Shown here: piece after piece, positions 37,017-46,347 of the stretch
Numbering within the stretch: the stretch's first letter is position 1
How the letters are laid out: each line of letters starts with the position of its first letter
Source: Bin55 sp965205545
GTDB taxonomy: Bacteria > Pseudomonadota > Gammaproteobacteria > Pseudomonadales > Azotimanducaceae
Direction: 5' to 3'
Assembly: GCA_965205545.1 (NCBI GenBank)
Contig: OZ242170.1
Span: forward strand, 434,001-498,000
Length of the DNA stretch: 64,000 bases
Notes under the pieces: generated by a model
Databases searched by the model: none
What the model was told of the DNA's origin: nothing
Seen by the model: the letters and a program-made list of their open reading frames with translations, nothing else
Translations under genes and position numbers: made by a program

Positions 37017-37748
37017 ATGCTGGCATTGATTACTGGTACCGCACTTCAATCTGTGTTGCCCGCACCGTTGGCAACTTACTATCAAAACACACCGTTTGGC
37101 GCACCTTCCGCACCTGTTCGCAAGGTTGAGCTTGGTGGCCAGGAGGTTCTTTCGCTCACGCGACATGGTTTAGGAGGATCCATTGCCGCACATTTGGTCA
37201 ACTATCGAGCCAATGTCTGGGCACTAAAGGAACTTGGAGCCTCGCAAATCTTGGCAACAGCAACGGTTGGTGGCATCGACAGCTCACTTCGAGTAGGGGA
37301 TCTTGTAGTTCCGGATCAAATAGTCGACTACACCTATGGTCGCGAACAGACCTATGTGGGGCCAACTAAGATCAATCACTTTGATTTAACTTGTCCTTTC
37401 GATGCAAGACTTCGAGACGGGCTCTTGCGAGCGCTGCCGGTAGACTTTGAAGCATCGCAGCATCTAAGCGGAGTTTACGCCGTGACACAAGGTCCTCGCT
37501 TCGAGACAGCAGCTGAGATCGATCGCTATCGAAAGGATGGTTGCACGTTGGTGGGTATGACATTGATGCCCGAAGCGGCTTTGGCAAGAGAGCTTGAAAT
37601 TCCGTATGCCGCGGTTTGTCTCGTAGTAAACCCTGCCGCTGGAGTTGAGGTCGGCGACATTGATATTTCAGAGACGGCGGTAGTAACCGAGAAGGCGATT
37701 GCGGGACTGAAGAGCTACATTGAATTAGCCGTTGCGTTCTTGCACTAG
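37017..37748 (+). CDS. S-methyl-5'-thioinosine/thioadenosine phosphorylase
   Basis: Purine nucleoside phosphorylase-fold enzyme of 243 residues that splits a methylthio-nucleoside with phosphate. Seen: RHGLGG, the central ATATVGGIDSSLRVGDLVVPDQIVDYT, TQGPRFETAAEI and GMTLMPEAALARE, as in the MTAP/MTIP family. In Pseudomonas the counterpart is a methylthioinosine phosphorylase, so MTI may be preferred. Start ATG 37017 is 1 bp past hpt; the longer upstream frame only reads through hpt. The 3' end overlaps csiV by 24 bp. Confidence 0.92.
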   Translation: MLALITGTALQSVLPAPLATYYQNTPFGAPSAPVRKVELGGQEVLSLTRHGLGGSIAAHLVNYRANVWALKELGASQILATATVGGIDSSLRVGDLVVPDQIVDYTYGREQTYVGPTKINHFDLTCPFDARLRDGLLRALPVDFEASQHLSGVYAVTQGPRFETAAEIDRYRKDGCTLVGMTLMPEAALARELEIPYAAVCLVVNPAAGVEVGDIDISETAVVTEKAIAGLKSYIELAVAFLH

Positions 37749-38951
37749 CGCTTCGAGTTCAGGGGGCACGGGCAATCGACGTACCTGAATCAGCATGCCA
37801 AACTTCGGATGGTCGAAGTAATGAGTTTCGCCGAGCGCCAAGCGCCGACTCTCATCGATCAAGTAAAACAGAAGTCGCGACTCAAAGGATTGTTCAGCAC
37901 TGGCTTCGTTCGAGCTGGCCAGCGTTCTCCAGATCTCCAAGTCCAAATGGAGGAATCTCGCAACGCTCAAATCCAACATTCCTTCAACTTCGTACAGACC
38001 ATTGCGTTGTGTATTACCAAATTGCAAGAGAATGCTGTTTCCTGTTCCAGGGGAAAGGGCATCTTGGTGCCAGGCTGCATGGTCAATGACTCTGTATCCT
38101 TCGGAGCGGAGACGGCTCGCCGTGCGTTGAAGGTTTAGCTGGTTGTCAGGCCTGCGCTTGCCAACTGTGGCAAGGAGCTCGCTTTCATACTGCGAAAATG
38201 CCTTGGTGACCTGGGACATTGTCGATTGCGACTGCAATGTATCGCCCGGCGTTTGCTCGCGAACGAGTCGTTCGTACCTTAGGAGCAATTGGATTTCCTC
38301 GTCGCAGAGGCCAAGCAACCGACCTGCACGCTGCAGGATGACATCGGTGGATTCCCAGTCATCCGGCAGCCAGTCGGGGAGTGTCGAATCGCGTGTACGG
38401 GATTCCTCACGCAAGAGGACACCTTCCTGATCTAGTTCGTCGAATAGGTGTCCAGTGCCATCGTGTTCCTCAAGTGAACTGGGCGTAGTAACTTGTGAAT
38501 CAATAGTTTCTGAACCGAGAGGAAACAACGGGGAGTGCAGCCAGCAACCACTTAGTCGAAGTGCATTTCCGGTAGAGTTGCTAACTGATGGATAGCTATC
38601 CTTTGATTGATCCGTTTCATACAACCCATCGCTGCCGTCTTGAGAGTGGAATTCCAGAAGACTTGATTTCGCCATCGCTCGCATCGCTTCGTATTCCACG
38701 AATGTCAAAGAGCGAATATCTGCTGGATAAACGCGTTCGCGAACTCCATGAATCAGGTGCTCGGACGAAGGCAGTTCAACCTCTGGCTCGAATACGACAA
38801 ACTCAATAACGTACCAGTCGCGCTGTAGGTAGTCTCGCGGGTCGCTATCGGCAAGCGTATTGTTGGCGCTGATCCCAAGGAGCAACAGGAACGCAGTGGC
38901 AAACGCGGAACTACGCTTCGACTGCAATGGGAATCGAAGTTTGCAACTCAT
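37725..38951 (-). CDS. csiV: CsiV-family protein
   Basis: A 408-residue protein with signal peptide (cleavage near ANNTLA-DSD, residue 34) followed by RDWYVIEFVVFE, the CsiV hallmark. In Vibrio CsiV is a periplasmic peptidoglycan-binding partner of LpoA/PBP1A. The C-terminal part ends with the ALGETHYFDHPKFGMLIQVRRL segment. It starts within the end of mfd (41-bp overlap), the position seen in many gammaproteobacteria. Confidence 0.88.
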   Translation of the reverse strand: MSCKLRFPLQSKRSSAFATAFLLLLGISANNTLADSDPRDYLQRDWYVIEFVVFEPEVELPSSEHLIHGVRERVYPADIRSLTFVEYEAMRAMAKSSLLEFHSQDGSDGLYETDQSKDSYPSVSNSTGNALRLSGCWLHSPLFPLGSETIDSQVTTPSSLEEHDGTGHLFDELDQEGVLLREESRTRDSTLPDWLPDDWESTDVILQRAGRLLGLCDEEIQLLLRYERLVREQTPGDTLQSQSTMSQVTKAFSQYESELLATVGKRRPDNQLNLQRTASRLRSEGYRVIDHAAWHQDALSPGTGNSILLQFGNTQRNGLYEVEGMLDLSVARFLHLDLEIWRTLASSNEASAEQSFESRLLFYLIDESRRLALGETHYFDHPKFGMLIQVRRLPVPPELEALVQERNG

Positions 38952-41900
38952 CTATCAATTTTTCGGTAAATGCAAAGCGTTCCTCGGGCTCGCGTGGCGC
39001 TTTTAGGACTCTTATGGCTTGATCTCGAGTCAACTGGAACGTCGCTTCATTGGCTTGAAGCAAAGCGGCGATAGCGATGGAATCGACTCGGTTGTGGTTC
39101 GAGAACTCTATTCGGCCTCCGTCGGCATTGAGAACAATCTTGGATATGCCCAATTCCTGTGCTCGCAACTTCACTGCGGTCAATTGGAACAGATTGTTGG
39201 CTAAGTCTGGTAATGGGCCACACCTGTCGATCAGCTCAATTTTCAATTCGTCGAGTTCCGATTGCGATTCTGCCGCCGCAATTCGCTTGTAGGTGACCAA
39301 TCGACCATGTATGTCGGGAAGGTAGGTGTCTGGAATCAGAGCTGAGACATTGAGATTAACTTCGTGCACCATGGGCATGGGATCATCGAAATTCGGAACC
39401 GTGCCGCTCTTTAGCGTATCCACAGCTCGTTTGAGCATCGAAATGTAGAGTGTGAAACCTATAGTCTCAAGCTGGCCAGACTGCTCCCTTCCTAACAATT
39501 CGCCCGCACCACGTATTTCAAGGTCGTGCACTGCTAGCGTGAATCCGCTGCCCAACTCGTCAGCTGACTCGATAGCATCCAATCTCTTGCGCGCATCGAC
39601 TGTCATCGCGGATTCTTCAGGAGTGAGCAGGTACGCATAGGCCTGACGAGCGGAGCGACCCACACGCCCGCGAAGCTGATGGAGCTGTGCCAGACCGAAC
39701 TTGTCAGCTCTTTCAATGATTATCGTGTTTGCATTTGGTATGTCGAGTCCGCTCTCAATAATCGTCGAACATAGCAGGACGTTGCATCTTCGGTGATAGA
39801 AGTCGGCCATTACATGCTCAAGCTCGTGTTTGCGCATTTGCCCGTGTCCAATTCCTAGCCGCGCATCAGGAACCATTTTGGCTAGTCCGTCGTATATTTC
39901 TGGCATAGACCGAACATCGTTGTGCAGGTAAAACACCTGTCCTCCGCGAGCCAGTTCCCGTTTAATGGCATCTCGCACAACAGTTTTGCTATAGGGCACG
40001 ACGAAGGTCTTGACGGACAGCCTCTTGGCGGGGGGCGTTGCAATGATCGACAAATCTCGCAATCCCCCCATAGACATGTTCAACGTGCGGGGAATTGGAG
40101 TAGCCGTCAACGAAATTGTGTTTACTTCGGCCCTGAGGTTTCGAAGACGCTCCTTGTCCCGCACACCAAATCGGTGTTCCTCATCTATGATGAGCAGTCC
40201 AAGTTTGCTGAAGTCAACGTTAGCGTGGAGCACCTTATGTGTGCCTATGAGAATGTCGACTTTCCTCTGTTCCACGCGTTGCTCTATTAGCGAGATCTCG
40301 CGTGCTGAACGAAATCGAGACATCAAGTCAACGATTACGGGCCACTCAGCGAATCGATCGCTGAACGTGTCGAAGTGCTGCTGAGCAAGAATGGTCGTTG
40401 GAACTAGAACAATGACCTGGAAGCCGGACTGAACGACGTGAAACGCAGCTCGCATGGCAACTTCCGTCTTACCAAACCCTACATCCCCACAGACTAATCG
40501 GTCTGTGGACTTGATATTGCGCAGGTCTTCGAGTATTGCTTCGGTTGCTACTGTTTGGTCTATCGTTAGTTCAAAGTCGCATTGATCGCAAAAGCTATTG
40601 AAGTCGTCGCTAACATCTGGCACAACCACAGAGCGAGAAGCTTCCCGTCGTGCATAGATGCCTAAGAGTTCAGCGGCGACGTCGTATATCCTCTGTGCCG
40701 CCCGAGATTTGGCTTTAGACCAAGCATCTGTACCCAATTTGTGAAGAGGAGCGTTCTCGTCGTCAGCTCCGGTATAGCGAGATACAAGATTTAGAGACGA
40801 AACCGGTACATATAGCTTGTCGCCATCGGCGTATTCGAGCGTAACGAACTCCATAAGCTGAGAGCGAATCGAGAGAGTTTCTAATCCCACATAGCGACCA
40901 ATACCATGATCGAGATGCACAACTGGTGCTCCTGGATGCAATTCTGTGAGATCTCGAATAACCGATTCGGGATCGACACTTCGATGTCGCGCTCGATTTC
41001 TTTCACTCTCAAGTCTGGATCCAAGAATTTCTGACTCGGTGAGCAGAACGAACTCTTGGTTCCAAATTCCTCGATCCAGAATCCCAACAGTTGATGCAAG
41101 AGTCGATTGGCTCGAGAAAAAGTCGGTGTAGGAATCGACTTCCCTCGGAAAAATACGAGCGCGACCAAGGATTTCATGGAGATGCTGCAGCCTACCGTTG
41201 CTCTCTGCCGTCAGGAGAACCGGAACCGAAACATTGTGAACGAATTCCCTAAGCCTTCTGGACGGATCACGCCTGCGAACTTCCAATGTGACGTCTGGCA
41301 ACTCCTGGCCCAACAATGAAATTGCGTGCTTGGGTGGAGTGCTGCCACGGTGGAACCGAATGCGTGGAAATCGATTCCAAAGGTGCCGCAACTCATCCAA
41401 TCTAAAGTAGATGTCAAAAGGCTCCAATAGAGGCCGTTCTTCGTCGTTCTTGTGAACTTCAAAGCGTTCCTTTACATCTTCGAAGAAGGAATTGGCACCC
41501 GACTCTACATCGCAATCCAAGACAACGACAGAGTCTTCCGGCAAATAGTCAAGCAACGAATGCGTCCGTTCGAAGAACAAGGGAAGGTAGCACTCGACAC
41601 CTTCAACGGGCCGGCCTTCACTAATGTCAAGGTAGGTTGAGCATTGCCAATGATTGGGAGGGAAGTGTCGGTTCCACGAGTTCCTGAAATGAGTGATTGC
41701 CTGATCATCTAGCGGATACTCGTGTGCTGGGAGTATTTGTACGTTCTCGGTCTGCTCGATCGTGCGTTGCGTCTCGGGATCAAAGATCCGAAGGCTCTCG
41801 ACTGCATCATCGAACAAGTCAATCCGGATTGGTCGACGGGAACCAACTGGATAGAGGTCGAGAATTGAACCGCGAGTGGCGAATTCCCCGTGCTCGAAAA

Positions 41901-42375
41901 CGGTGTCCACTCTGCGATATCCTCCCTCAGCCAAGTGACCTTGGTAATCACTCAGATTGAGCGTATCCCCCACCGAAAGTTGAAACGTGCTAGTCATCAC
42001 GTAATCCCTTGGGGGCAATCGTTGAACTAACGCCGTGATCGGCACAATCACAACGCCTGACGTTATCGTGGGTATCTCCGCCAGCGTCGAAAGACGTTCT
42101 GCAACTATGGCGGATTGTGGTGAAAAATTGTCATAAGGGAGCGTTTCATAGTCGGGGAACGCAAACACGTTTAGATTGGAATCGAAGAACTCGAGCTCGT
42201 TCCTGATATTGGTGGCGTTCTCTGAGTTAGCAGCAACCACCAAAAAGAGCCGCGGATCTTTGATGGCAAGCTTGGCGAGCGTGGCGATTGCCAGACTGCC
42301 AAAGCTGTCAGTCCAATACTGAACTTGCTGCTTCGGTGGCGCTCTAACGGGTAATCCGTCCATTGGCGTGCACAT
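38911..42375 (-). CDS. mfd: Transcription-repair coupling factor
   Basis: Releases RNA polymerase stalled at lesions and recruits UvrA. 1154 residues: UvrB-homology N-terminus (LFLVVAANSE...), the RNAP-interacting domain (VVHLDHGIGRY), a RecG-like translocase with Walker A GDVGFGKTE, DEEHRFGV, and a TRCF C-terminal domain. ATG 42375 is chosen; a GltD-like gene diverges from it. Confidence 0.97.
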   Translation of the reverse strand: MCTPMDGLPVRAPPKQQVQYWTDSFGSLAIATLAKLAIKDPRLFLVVAANSENATNIRNELEFFDSNLNVFAFPDYETLPYDNFSPQSAIVAERLSTLAEIPTITSGVVIVPITALVQRLPPRDYVMTSTFQLSVGDTLNLSDYQGHLAEGGYRRVDTVFEHGEFATRGSILDLYPVGSRRPIRIDLFDDAVESLRIFDPETQRTIEQTENVQILPAHEYPLDDQAITHFRNSWNRHFPPNHWQCSTYLDISEGRPVEGVECYLPLFFERTHSLLDYLPEDSVVVLDCDVESGANSFFEDVKERFEVHKNDEERPLLEPFDIYFRLDELRHLWNRFPRIRFHRGSTPPKHAISLLGQELPDVTLEVRRRDPSRRLREFVHNVSVPVLLTAESNGRLQHLHEILGRARIFPREVDSYTDFFSSQSTLASTVGILDRGIWNQEFVLLTESEILGSRLESERNRARHRSVDPESVIRDLTELHPGAPVVHLDHGIGRYVGLETLSIRSQLMEFVTLEYADGDKLYVPVSSLNLVSRYTGADDENAPLHKLGTDAWSKAKSRAAQRIYDVAAELLGIYARREASRSVVVPDVSDDFNSFCDQCDFELTIDQTVATEAILEDLRNIKSTDRLVCGDVGFGKTEVAMRAAFHVVQSGFQVIVLVPTTILAQQHFDTFSDRFAEWPVIVDLMSRFRSAREISLIEQRVEQRKVDILIGTHKVLHANVDFSKLGLLIIDEEHRFGVRDKERLRNLRAEVNTISLTATPIPRTLNMSMGGLRDLSIIATPPAKRLSVKTFVVPYSKTVVRDAIKRELARGGQVFYLHNDVRSMPEIYDGLAKMVPDARLGIGHGQMRKHELEHVMADFYHRRCNVLLCSTIIESGLDIPNANTIIIERADKFGLAQLHQLRGRVGRSARQAYAYLLTPEESAMTVDARKRLDAIESADELGSGFTLAVHDLEIRGAGELLGREQSGQLETIGFTLYISMLKRAVDTLKSGTVPNFDDPMPMVHEVNLNVSALIPDTYLPDIHGRLVTYKRIAAAESQSELDELKIELIDRCGPLPDLANNLFQLTAVKLRAQELGISKIVLNADGGRIEFSNHNRVDSIAIAALLQANEATFQLTRDQAIRVLKAPREPEERFAFTEKLIDELQTSIPIAVEA

Positions 42376-42745
42376 AGTCTAATTTACAGTGACCGGGAAA
42401 ATGCTTGGGTCGAATGGAGGCTTTGCTTATGCACAAGCTACAGGGTGATGATTTTAGCCACGCCGCACTTTAGAACTCGACAAATGGGTCAAAGTTTCTA
42501 ACAGGCTAGTGAGTGGTATGAATTCCTCTGTAATACGGCATTTGCAGCCAATGATGCCGGGTCGGTGTAGACAAACAGATTTAATACCAATGTGGTATTA
42601 TTCGTAGGATTCTTGTCTGGCGACGACTTACTGGAAAACGACCTTACCAGCGCTCTCTGAGCAACTAATCTAACAATTTGTGTTCTAGGACACCAAGTAC
42701 GCTCCGTGAGTTGACACATCTATCGCTCAAGGACGAGTGAATCGC
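42376..42745. other. Divergent promoter region between mfd and the kor operon
   Basis: About 370 bp without a convincing gene. Contains the 19-bp palindrome at 42582-42600 (separate entry), placed about 145-165 bp upstream of the kor start. I could not identify a reliable -35/-10 pair for either direction. Confidence 0.6.
42582..42600. repeat. 19-bp palindrome, candidate operator
   Basis: TAATACCA (42582-42589), a 3-base centre ATG, and TGGTATTA (42593-42600): eight perfect pairs. A dyad of this size between divergent mfd and kor genes suggests a dimeric regulator binding site. No regulator gene is adjacent. Confidence 0.5.
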
Positions 42746-44527
42746 ATGAAGCCCACCAATATTCACGACCCCAACTACTTTCACAAGGTAGTGGACTGCC
42801 AATGGGCGTGTCCAGCACACACGCCAGTTCCCGAGTACATTCGACTCATAGCACAAGAGCGCTATACAGAAGCCTATATGGTCAATTGGGAGTCCAACGT
42901 ATTCCCTGGCATTCTTGGCAGAACTTGTGACCGTCCGTGTGAACCAGCCTGTCGGCGCGTTAGGACCGAAGAGAAACCAGTGGCAATTTGTCGGCTCAAG
43001 CGTGTCGCAGCCGATCACAAGGGGGACATTACGCCCTATCTGCCACATGTACCCAAGAACAAGAATGGCAAGAGAATTGCGCTTCTAGGCGCAGGTCCAG
43101 CTTCACTGGCGGTAGCACGCGACCTGCTTCCTCTGGGCTACGAGATCGACATGTTCGATCGGGACCCTGGGGGCGGCGGCATGATGCGCAGTCAGATTCC
43201 GGCTTTTCGTTTGCCTGCAGACGTTCTCGAAGAGGAAGTCGATCTCATAGTAAACATGGGCATCGACGCACACTACAGCTACGAAATCACGAGCATGCGA
43301 GAAATGCTCGAATTGAACTACGATGCATACTTCGTCGGCACCGGCGCACCTCGAGGACGCGACCTCGATCTTCCTGGTCGCAAAGAGGTTGGCGACCACA
43401 TCTCAATAGGCATCGATTGGCTATCAAGCGTCGCTTTTGGACATACAACCTCCATTTCAGGCAAGGTAATCGTCATGGGAGGAGGGAACACCGCCATGGA
43501 TTGTTGCCGAACTTCCAATCGTCTGGGGGCCGAACACGTAACCGTAGTCGTTCGCTCTGCTTTCCACGTCATGAAAGCAAGCGAGTGGGAGAAAGAAGAT
43601 GCAATGGCAGAAGGCATTCCTATTCTCAACAACCGGCCACCCAAGGAATTCGTGCATGAAAATGGGCGTTTGAAAGGAGTTGTTTTCGAACGCGTAAAGC
43701 CGATTGAGGAAAACGGCAGACTAAAGTACGTCCCAACAGGGGAACCGGACGTCTTTATGGAGGCCGACCACATCCTGATGGCAATCGGTCAGGAGAACCA
43801 TTGCCCTTGGATCGAACGGGATTTGGGCATTGAGTTCGACAAGTGGGACTGCCCGATATTGGACGAGGACACACTGCAGTCAACGCATCCCAAGATCTTT
43901 TTCGGAGGGGATTCCGCCTTTGGTCCAGAGAACATTATTTGGGCATCTGCACATGCACACAAGGCGGCGATTTCGATCCATCTGTTTTGCCAGGGCAAGG
44001 ATCCCAAGAAGGATAGGCCGCCCGATGGCGTAAACCTGATAAGTCAAAAAATGGGGATTCACGAATGGAGCTACGATGCGGAACATGATCCCTCTCAACG
44101 CTACATCGTTCCGCATGCCAACCTGCGACGCTCGCTGGACAATATCAAGGTCGAAGTCGAATTGGGATTCGACGAACAATTGGGATTTAAGGAAGCGCAA
44201 CGGTGCTTGAATTGCGACGTGCAGACAGTGTTTACCGAAAAGCTCTGCATCGAATGCGATGCTTGCATGGACATTTGTCCGATGGATTGCATTACTTTCA
44301 CGGAGAACCGGGACGAGGACGAGCTAAGGGCAAATCTACTGGTTCCAGCTGAGAATGCCGAGCAAGACTTGTATGTGTCCGACTCCCTTGATACTGGCCG
44401 AGTAATGGTCAAAGATGAGGATTTGTGTCTTCACTGTGGGCTGTGTGCCGAACGGTGTCCAACGAATGCATGGGACATGCAGAAGTCGATCGTTCACAAT
44501 CCACAATTGAGCTCCTACGCGGAATGA
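42746..44527 (+). CDS. GltD-like FAD/NADPH subunit with fused 2x[4Fe-4S] ferredoxin domain
   Basis: A 593-residue electron-transfer subunit, first gene of the three-gene kor set. Domain order: an N-terminal Fer4_20-type cluster domain (CQWACPAHTPVPEY, and TCDRPCEPACRR); an FAD-binding Rossmann region (LGAGPASLA); an NADPH domain (MGGGNTAMDCCR); and a C-terminal ferredoxin with CIECDACMDICP and CLHCGLCAERCP. A GTG at 42737 is an alternative start, with AAGGA too close; from ATG 42746 AAGGA is 12 bases upstream. Its stop overlaps the next start (ATGA). It probably passes electrons between the KorAB clusters and NADP(H). Confidence 0.9.
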   Translation: MKPTNIHDPNYFHKVVDCQWACPAHTPVPEYIRLIAQERYTEAYMVNWESNVFPGILGRTCDRPCEPACRRVRTEEKPVAICRLKRVAADHKGDITPYLPHVPKNKNGKRIALLGAGPASLAVARDLLPLGYEIDMFDRDPGGGGMMRSQIPAFRLPADVLEEEVDLIVNMGIDAHYSYEITSMREMLELNYDAYFVGTGAPRGRDLDLPGRKEVGDHISIGIDWLSSVAFGHTTSISGKVIVMGGGNTAMDCCRTSNRLGAEHVTVVVRSAFHVMKASEWEKEDAMAEGIPILNNRPPKEFVHENGRLKGVVFERVKPIEENGRLKYVPTGEPDVFMEADHILMAIGQENHCPWIERDLGIEFDKWDCPILDEDTLQSTHPKIFFGGDSAFGPENIIWASAHAHKAAISIHLFCQGKDPKKDRPPDGVNLISQKMGIHEWSYDAEHDPSQRYIVPHANLRRSLDNIKVEVELGFDEQLGFKEAQRCLNCDVQTVFTEKLCIECDACMDICPMDCITFTENRDEDELRANLLVPAENAEQDLYVSDSLDTGRVMVKDEDLCLHCGLCAERCPTNAWDMQKSIVHNPQLSSYAE

Positions 44528-46347
44528 CCACCTACAACGAATTCGTTATACGGTTCGCAAACGTAAACGGCTCCGGTTCCGCCAGCGCGAACGGCATGTT
44601 CGCCAAGTCTTTGTTCCGCATGGGCATTCCTGTTGCAACGCGGAACATCTTTCCCTCGAACATTCAAGGACTACCCACGTGGTTTGAAGTGCGCATTTCC
44701 GAGCGAGGCCATTTCGGTCGCCGTGAGGACATCGACATCATGGTCGCTATGAATGCGGAGACCTACGAGGAAGATGTTGCATGTCTCAGATCAGGTGGTT
44801 ATCTGGTGTACGACAACACTCGCGGCAGGCCCAGAAGTCTACATAGAGGTGACATTGTTGACGTAGGAATTCCCATTACCAAGCTGATTCTTCCTGAATT
44901 CAGTGATCCGAAACAGCGTCAACTTTTCAAGAACATTGTCTACTTGGGTGCAATGTCGGCATTGTTGAACATTGATTTCAGCATTCTCACAGGCATGGTT
45001 TCGTCCCAGTATCGGGGCAAAGACGCACTTATAAAGCCCAACATTCATGCTATGGAGATCGGTCGAAACTACGCCTACAAATATCTCGACTGTCCTTTCG
45101 ACATGCAGGTTCGACACTCGGAACTGGGCAAGGGAAAGATCTTCGTGGATGGCAATGAGTCCGCGGCGCTTGGGGCAATCTATGGCGGTGCCACGGTTTG
45201 CGCATGGTATCCCATTACACCTTCCACGTCCGTTGCCGAAGCGTTCGAAAAGCATGCCCTCAAGTTGCGAACCAATCAGGAGACAGGGCGCAAGAACTTT
45301 GCTGTGATACAGGCCGAGGATGAGCTCGCCGCACTTGGGATGGTGATCGGAGCGGGCTGGAATGGTGCAAGAGCGTTCACAGCCACCAGCGGCCCCGGTA
45401 TTTCTCTAATGAACGAATTTCTTGGACTCGCCTATTTTGCGGAGATTCCGGCAGTTCTATTCGACATTCAAAGAGCGGGACCTTCCACAGGCATGCCAAC
45501 TCGGACACAACAGTCCGACCTGCTGAGCGTCGCATTTGCGTCCCATGGAGATACGCGACATCCGATGTTGTTTCCATCGACTCCGAAAGAGTGCTTTGAC
45601 TTTGCTGCAGCATCGTTCGACATTTCCGAGCGAATACAGTCGCCAGTCGTTGTAATGAGTGATCTCGATCTTGGTATGAACGAGATGACCACGGACCCCT
45701 TTGATTGGGACGATGGCCGGAAGTACGACAGGGGGAAGGTAATGTCCTTCGACGATCTCGAAGAGTGCGAGGTCTTTGGACGCTATGTGGACTCCGACGG
45801 AGATGGAATTGGCTATCGTACGCTTCCAGGCACGCATCCATCCAAGGGTTCCTTCTTCACCCGTGGAACCTCTCGCGACGAATACGCAGTGTATACGGAA
45901 GCGCCCGAAGCATATAGCGAGAATATGGATCGACTGGTCCGTAAGTGGGAGACCATTCGTGAATTGATGCCTAAAAGCGAAGTTAGCGATGCGAATCGCA
46001 GAGCAGGAATCCTCTATTACGGCACATCCACCACTCCGATGAAGGAATCGCTTGACTTGCTTTATGAAGAGGGGGTTGAACTCGATACGCTCCGGATAAG
46101 ATCCTTCCCGTTTGGCCATGAGGTACAAAATTTCATCGACAGTCATTCCATTGTGTTTTTGGTCGAACAGAATCGTGATGCTCAAATGAAAACGCTGATT
46201 GTGGCGGACTTGAATGTGCACCCCGACCAAATCCAGTCAATTCTCTACTATGGCGGAATGTCGATTTCGGCCGATTTCATCGTAAATGCTGTCCTCGAGG
46301 CCTACGAGCGAGACAAGTTGCCGAGGCTCCGGGAGGTTTCCTCGTGA
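44524..46347 (+). CDS. korA: 2-oxoacid:acceptor oxidoreductase, fused gamma-alpha subunit (KorA-like)
   Basis: A 607-residue subunit combining the gamma domain (about 1-190, NGSGSASANGMFAKSLF) and the alpha pyrimidine-domain core (YPITPSTSVAEAFE, QAEDELAALGMVIGAGWNG, TATSGPGISLM, RTQQSDLL). Together with KorB it should oxidise a 2-oxoacid to the acyl-CoA and CO2, with electrons leaving to Fe-S clusters. The 2-oxoglutarate versus pyruvate or branched-chain preference cannot be read here. The longer upstream frame from 44425 lies inside the preceding gene; the ATGA overlap fixes the start. Confidence 0.92.
   Translation: MTTYNEFVIRFANVNGSGSASANGMFAKSLFRMGIPVATRNIFPSNIQGLPTWFEVRISERGHFGRREDIDIMVAMNAETYEEDVACLRSGGYLVYDNTRGRPRSLHRGDIVDVGIPITKLILPEFSDPKQRQLFKNIVYLGAMSALLNIDFSILTGMVSSQYRGKDALIKPNIHAMEIGRNYAYKYLDCPFDMQVRHSELGKGKIFVDGNESAALGAIYGGATVCAWYPITPSTSVAEAFEKHALKLRTNQETGRKNFAVIQAEDELAALGMVIGAGWNGARAFTATSGPGISLMNEFLGLAYFAEIPAVLFDIQRAGPSTGMPTRTQQSDLLSVAFASHGDTRHPMLFPSTPKECFDFAAASFDISERIQSPVVVMSDLDLGMNEMTTDPFDWDDGRKYDRGKVMSFDDLEECEVFGRYVDSDGDGIGYRTLPGTHPSKGSFFTRGTSRDEYAVYTEAPEAYSENMDRLVRKWETIRELMPKSEVSDANRRAGILYYGTSTTPMKESLDLLYEEGVELDTLRIRSFPFGHEVQNFIDSHSIVFLVEQNRDAQMKTLIVADLNVHPDQIQSILYYGGMSISADFIVNAVLEAYERDKLPRLREVSS

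Noticed and set aside
42498..42719. 73-codon minus-strand ORF in the mfd-kor gap
   Set aside because: It covers the palindrome and has no ribosome site or family signal.
44425..44523. N-terminal extension of KorA from 44425
   Set aside because: These codons lie within the ferredoxin end of the preceding gene in another frame. The ATGA overlap at 44524 gives the natural start.
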